Shown here in pieces: positions 59,001 to 64,000 of a DNA stretch of 64,000 nucleotides. Each line of letters opens with the position of its first letter. Position 1 is the first letter of the stretch. The stretch is taken from contig NC_084687.1 in NCBI RefSeq assembly GCF_028389875.1, positions 6,856,157 through 6,920,156 of the forward strand. The letters are read 5' to 3'. A model generated the notes under the pieces. That model had not been told where the DNA came from. It saw only the letters and a list, made by a program, of their open reading frames with translations, and did no database searches. The DNA comes from Rhea pennata. Taxonomy: Eukaryota; Chordata; Aves; Rheiformes; Rheidae. A program made the translations under genes and the position numbers.

Positions 59001-62000
59001 GCACACAAAGTCTTTATTCCTTTGAGAGCTTCAAGGATGATTTCTAAACTCAGTAGATACAGTTGCTGAGGTGTGAGACTAGTTAGTTAGCACTGAGCAG
59101 TCTTGAATTACTGTGTCCAATCACTTTTTAATTTATTTCTTCTCCAGAGTTCAGAGGAACACAAACGCAACTGGAAATCAGGGGCAGAGCACTATGCAAG
59201 AACACTTAATCTCTTGAAACTTAAAACCTCTGTTATGGGAAAAAAGATGGTAATGGAGCATAATTTCATAACTAGTGCATATCAAAATTAAACAAGAACA
59301 ATACTTTATGCTGCTGCATTATTTTTCTGCAAAGGATTAGAACTGCCTCAAACACAAGTCCTCAAAGCACACTTGCTATACAGGCAGCTGCTATTACAAC
59401 AGAAAAATAAGACAGAGGGGTGATCTGCTTAGTGACATAAAGCAGGATTTTGGCACAGCTGAGGACACACTCAGGAGTTCAGAATCTTAGTCACTTCTGC
59501 TCCAACTCTCCCCTTCCCAGAGCCAGGATTGAAAACCTAGATATTCTCTGTCATTAATGTAAGTGCGATGAACAGGCAGCTTGCAAGCCTCATGCAAATT
59601 TCTGTGGCAAAAGGATGGAAGGAGGTAGAAGACAGAGCTGGAAGTGCTGAAGCAGCATTAGAAGAAGGAAGCGTGGGAAGGCTTTTTGGGGCGAGATACG
59701 CAATCCGCATTGTAGCTTTTGACAACTATCTCTACTGATTTCAGTAATAAAATGCCATTTCCTCCATAGATTTTTTTTCATTTTTATTAAAAACTGACCA
59801 GCAAACTATCTCTTCATTATAGCAAATGCAGATTAAAAAAAAAACTGCCTATATTTTAGTTAAAATGCTGTCTCTGCTAATTGTCATGTTTTCTTTTAAA
59901 AGTGTTTCAGGAATTTCTAATGAAATTCCAATACATCTCCCCCAAACAGTATTCCTTGCTTTGAAAGCAAATAAAACTTCGAACTGAAAAAGAGTTGACC
60001 TAGTTTAGGTCTAAATTCAAGTTACCCTGGGAGCTAGTTCCAAAGGTCAATGCTTCACTGACTCAGCTTACATGGGCTGCTGCCTATGCTTGCAGCCCCT
60101 CTGCAGCATGGGTCAGGTGCTGGAAGATAAACCAAAAGAGGCCTCCTTGTTTAGTGCCTTGGTCAGAAAAGCTCAGAAACCGTCTGCCCTCCCAGACAGC
60201 AGTAGCTCAGCAAGTGTAACATATTGGCTGCAACTGGCCCCACACAAAAGCGTGGTATGTGCATCAGGCAACTGACCTGTGCACATTAACCATCCCAAAG
60301 GTTATAAATGGACTGTTTTGCTAAATGTAAAATGCAGGATTAGATCTCTTTTAGGAGATTTAGATTAAAGCTAAAGGAAAGGCTGCTGACAATATTTGCC
60401 TTTAAGTCATTGTTTTGTTTGTATGTTTGTCTGTTTTTAAGAATGTCATTTTTTCCTCAGTTTTTCAAAAACAGTAGCTCCCCTGGCCTGCAGACATGGG
60501 GCAGCTCCTTCCCACATGCAGTGGAATTTTACGTGCCCAAACACAACACAGTACACCACAGCAAGGAGTGCACCATAAAATCCTGCACAGAGCTGGACCA
60601 ACTGCAGGTACTGATATCCCTGCAGCGCAGCAGCCCTTTGGGCACCACTCATGTGGGCAGCACAGCTGGCAGGATCAGAGGCTCTTTGAAGCCTGTCTGC
60701 TTTCCACTGGAAGATCTGATCCCAGTGGAAAGCATTGCAGGGGAACATCTTTATTTTTGCCATATTCCTGCTCTCAAAAGGGCAACATATTCCATTAAGG
60801 AAGCTTCCAGCTGCAATCTGGACCATTTGGGAAATGGAACTTTCAGAGTGCACAAATGGAAAAGGGACAGAGGGATCTCTCCCAGTACTCACAACCAGTG
60901 CAGATGGAGTAGCAGCTTGCTTTGTGGGAGAACCTCATCTCAGCCTTTCTACCTGCAAAGAGCAATTGTAGAAGGTTTAAAATAATGGAGTGTTTTAAGA
61001 ACTCACTTTCACACACGTATCTCCACCGACAATGTGAATAGAAGTCACATTATTTTTGCTTCTAATTATCAATTGGTGTCCTCTTCCACTTGATAAAACT
61101 GAAATAAGGCGTTCACGGTGCACAGCTTTTGATCCTACCTGGGTAAAATGGAAGTGTTTTGCTCCATCCTCACTCTGCGTGTCATCATCCCCCTCTCCCA
61201 CCCCACATGGCACTTTACAACTTCAGATACAGCCTCATTAGTCTGGAGCTGATGAGCACAGCCATATGGCTCAGACTGCTCTCAGCTTTTTTTTGCTTCT
61301 TCCAGACATCGATAACTGTTAGGCAACTTCCATTCCACACCAAGAGACGCCAAATCATTCACCTCTGAACTCGTGTATTACAAAGTCCAAAGCGCCTGAT
61401 CCTTGCCCGAAGATGGGACATGTGGAAGATGAAGCAAATCTTTCCACTTCATCAGTAGAAGTACCAAGACATACGAAGACAATACTATAAACATTTTGGA
61501 AATTTCACTAACAGAAATAAGTGGTTATTTCTATATTTTCTCTCAAGCTTCCCCACTACTTTGTAAAATGCAGTATCAAAGAACCATGGCACAGTTCAGG
61601 TGGGATGGGACCTCTGGAGGTCATCCAGCACAACGTCCTGCTCAGAACAGGGCCACTTTCCTAATTAGGGCCTGCACAAGAGCATTGTGTTAATTATAGT
61701 TGAACATCTTCTTCCAAGGTAAATCATATTAAAAGAAATAAAGTATTTGAATACAGAACAGGGAGGAAAGAAATGGAGAGCCAGCATGCCCCATTTTTGT
61801 TGGCCTGAGAAAATCTGGTCTGCCTTCTAGTGAGTTCTCCACTAAAACACTTGCTATTGCATGCAATGCATCTTTGAGAAGCACTCACAAGCTAACTGAG
61901 GGAGACACGTCCCTCCCAGTTTATCTTCCCCCTTGCCTTGCTGATAAAATCCAATTGATTTAATAAAAACTTGGAGGTTATATTGAGGCACAAGAAATTT

Positions 62001-64000
62001 TGCTTGGCCTGCAGTAGGGTAGCTGTCAGGGCTAGAAGAGCATCCAGATACAAAGTTGCACTAAAACTGGTATTATATTAGATACCCTTCTGTAGTTAAA
62101 CACTGAAATTACTGCTACCATTACTTCATATAGCCTCCTCTTCAGAAGTCACCTTTTGTTCCTAGGGATGCCCCAGACTTCCTCTGGATCCAATCAGAGA
62201 ACAAACACAAATCACCTGGGTTATTTCATGCCACCACTGTTAATTCCCATTAATCTTGTGTTCCATTTCTTTCAATTTTATGCAGGCTTTTCTATGCCTA
62301 TGCCAGAAACTCAGGTATATTTTAAATACAATGCTTAAGTTGAGCAGAAACTGCCAAGCTAATATAAGATCTTGGTGGCAAATCCTTTAAATCTCCTACT
62401 GCCAGATGATAGCCATTATTATCACCACATACAGCATCACAAAAAGGTGCTATCCCACTCAGCCATAGCGGTCTTATCAACAAACAAAAATTACACAAGA
62501 CCACTTCCCTCACCACTGTTTCATGCTCAGGAACATGTTCTTAAAGGATTCAGTATTTCCTTGTCTCATTGTAGCAAGAGAGAGAAGAGAAAAAAGCATT
62601 CACGGTTGCAAACAGGTCTGAAGTACAGACTAGTGAATAAATGATTGACTTTGCACTCTGCTGAAATCCTCTGAAATTTCAATGATGAAATTGGACAAAA
62701 TGTAATGTGCATTTTGAAAAATTACATTTTCTGTTTGCTCTGAAGTTTTCCTTTAGAAAATAAAGAGGAAAAAAAAACTGCTTTTCCTATTTTTCCAGTA
62801 GCTTTTACTCAAAACTCTTCTGAGTTCCTGTCAAATGTTAACAGTACCTAAAAATGCAGTTCTATTAAGTTATTTTACATCAGATACCAACAATTCAATG
62901 ACCACATTTTATATACCAAGCCTAAATTCAGTTATATGCTTTTGTTAGTAAACAGGACCCAGAAACTTTAGTGTCCTGTTCCCAGACCACTTCACAGCAG
63001 ATGCCTGGTGACATGGGACGGAGGCAGCTGCTGCTCTGCTCCCTGTTTCCTGGGCAATCACTCCTGCAGTGGGCAGGGCCTCTCCAGCAGTAGCTGAACC
63101 AAACAGTTTCTGACCTTCATGGCAGGTGACTTCTTTTATTTCTAAAATTCTTGTACAAATTCATCACAGTCCTACCTAGCCACACAGTCTGATTGACAGA
63201 TAACACACTAATGCAACTGAGTCCTGGAAAACAGGTAGCGCTCAACGTTACCAGCCTACCAAGATGAGGGCATCGCAATGCTGGATACAAGCAGAGCAAG
63301 GCACTACTTCCATCACTGGAGAGCCAACCGCCTTGGACTTGGAAACCTATGAAAAACTGATGTTGTTATTTTGGACTTTTGTTACATCACTTAACTCCTT
63401 GCCGTGGACCAGTGGTTGGAGCAAAGTAGACAAAAAAAAGGAAAAAGCTGGAAAGCACTTCTAGATAGCAGCAGAGAAGGAAATTAGAATTTTATCTTTC
63501 GATTTATTTTTAATTGGGACAGGCATTAATATGGCTTGCTGCAGTTTCAGGATTGTTCTGCTTTTCATATAAGTATTTTACTTCAGCATTTTGGAGGACA
63601 AGGTGTACAGCAGGCTGATGCTCATGCAAGCCCAGTCCTGAAGTCTGTGGGAGGTTTGCCCGTGAGGGGCCCTGGCTGGGCAGGCTGCAGCTCACGCTGT
63701 GGTTGCTACTCTCCCCACCTCTCCTGGCTGTGGGCGCAGCTGGGCACTCAAGTTCAGCAATGCCAGCAAGCATCCCTGGCATGAGCAAGCTGGCCGTGCC
63801 AAAGGCAGCCCCCAGAAACACCTCTGAAACTCAACACACACCACCTGCTCAGCGATAGGAGGGTGCAGACCTCAGAGCATTCCTCATTTCTACCAGCTGC
63901 AGATCCTCTTTGATCAGCCAAAGACCTCCCCCATTCAGCAGCTCACAGAGTCCTTTGAGCTTTAGGCCAAAGGAGATGACTCTTCCACATCCCCTTTGCA
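56031..64000. other. LAMB3 5' flank; no gene recognised
   Basis: I searched both strands for the neighbours expected from mammalian synteny (G0S2, HSD11B1) and saw no matching frame. The longest frame (60,410-60,985, + strand) overlaps other open frames and resembles no family I know. A perfect AP-1 consensus TGAGTCA is at 58,293-58,299 and TGACTCA at 60,059-60,065. Confidence 0.6.
61586..61680 (-). repeat. CR1 fragment, minus orientation
   Basis: CACAGTTCAGGTGGGATGGG, CCTCTGGAGGTCATCCAGCA and CTGCTCAGAACAGGGCC match the 3' region of an older bird CR1 subfamily. Confidence 0.75.

Noticed and set aside
56031-64000. G0S2 or HSD11B1 orthologues expected from synteny
   Set aside because: No frame on either strand shows their signature sequences; they probably lie beyond the window.

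Overview
This is a bird nuclear genome segment. The evidence is CR1 retroposon fragments with the usual bird 3' tail, compact spliced vertebrate genes with GT-AG introns, and two genes that read through cleanly as vertebrate orthologues. The species was not determined. No bacterial, viral or CRISPR system is present. Nearly all of the supplied open frames are chance frames in introns or flanks; the real coding sequence is in short exons, which I assembled by hand from splice sites, phase and family knowledge.

Positions 1-12,506 are upstream DNA, or an untranslated first intron, of CAMK1G. They are AT-rich and mostly featureless apart from a 52-base TG microsatellite. Positions 12,533-22,280 on the + strand hold all of CAMK1G (calcium/calmodulin-dependent protein kinase I gamma). 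It has 11 coding exons, 1,431 nt and 476 residues, with an intact kinase domain, a calmodulin-binding segment and a C-terminal CaaX box (CLIM). Its 3' UTR runs to tandem AATAAA signals near 23,753-23,773.

About 450 bases of intergenic DNA separate it, tail to tail, from LAMB3 (laminin beta-3 chain). LAMB3 lies on the minus strand from its polyadenylation signal (24,264) to its signal-peptide exon (53,953-54,001). I recover 22 coding exons totalling 3,513 nt and 1,170 residues. Every junction is in phase. The order is signal peptide, LN domain, six laminin EGF-like modules, coiled-coil domain II, the cysteine-containing alpha domain and coiled-coil domain I. One 10.2-kb intron (42,885-53,058) separates the second and third coding exons.

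Positions 54,002-64,000 are the LAMB3 5' side. They hold two candidate untranslated first exons (donors at 54,838 and 55,936), a CR1 scrap and otherwise no gene I can support.

The two products are not known to act together: one is a membrane-anchored neuronal-type kinase and the other a basement-membrane protein. Their pairing looks like conserved vertebrate synteny; in human the two genes are also convergent neighbours on 1q32. The best second looks are the LAMB3 N-terminus (tandem in-frame ATGs and an alternative in-frame ATG in intron 1), the stop codon placed just inside CAMK1G intron 10, the narrow convergent gap, and a CpG-dense unexplained block at 47,941-48,209.
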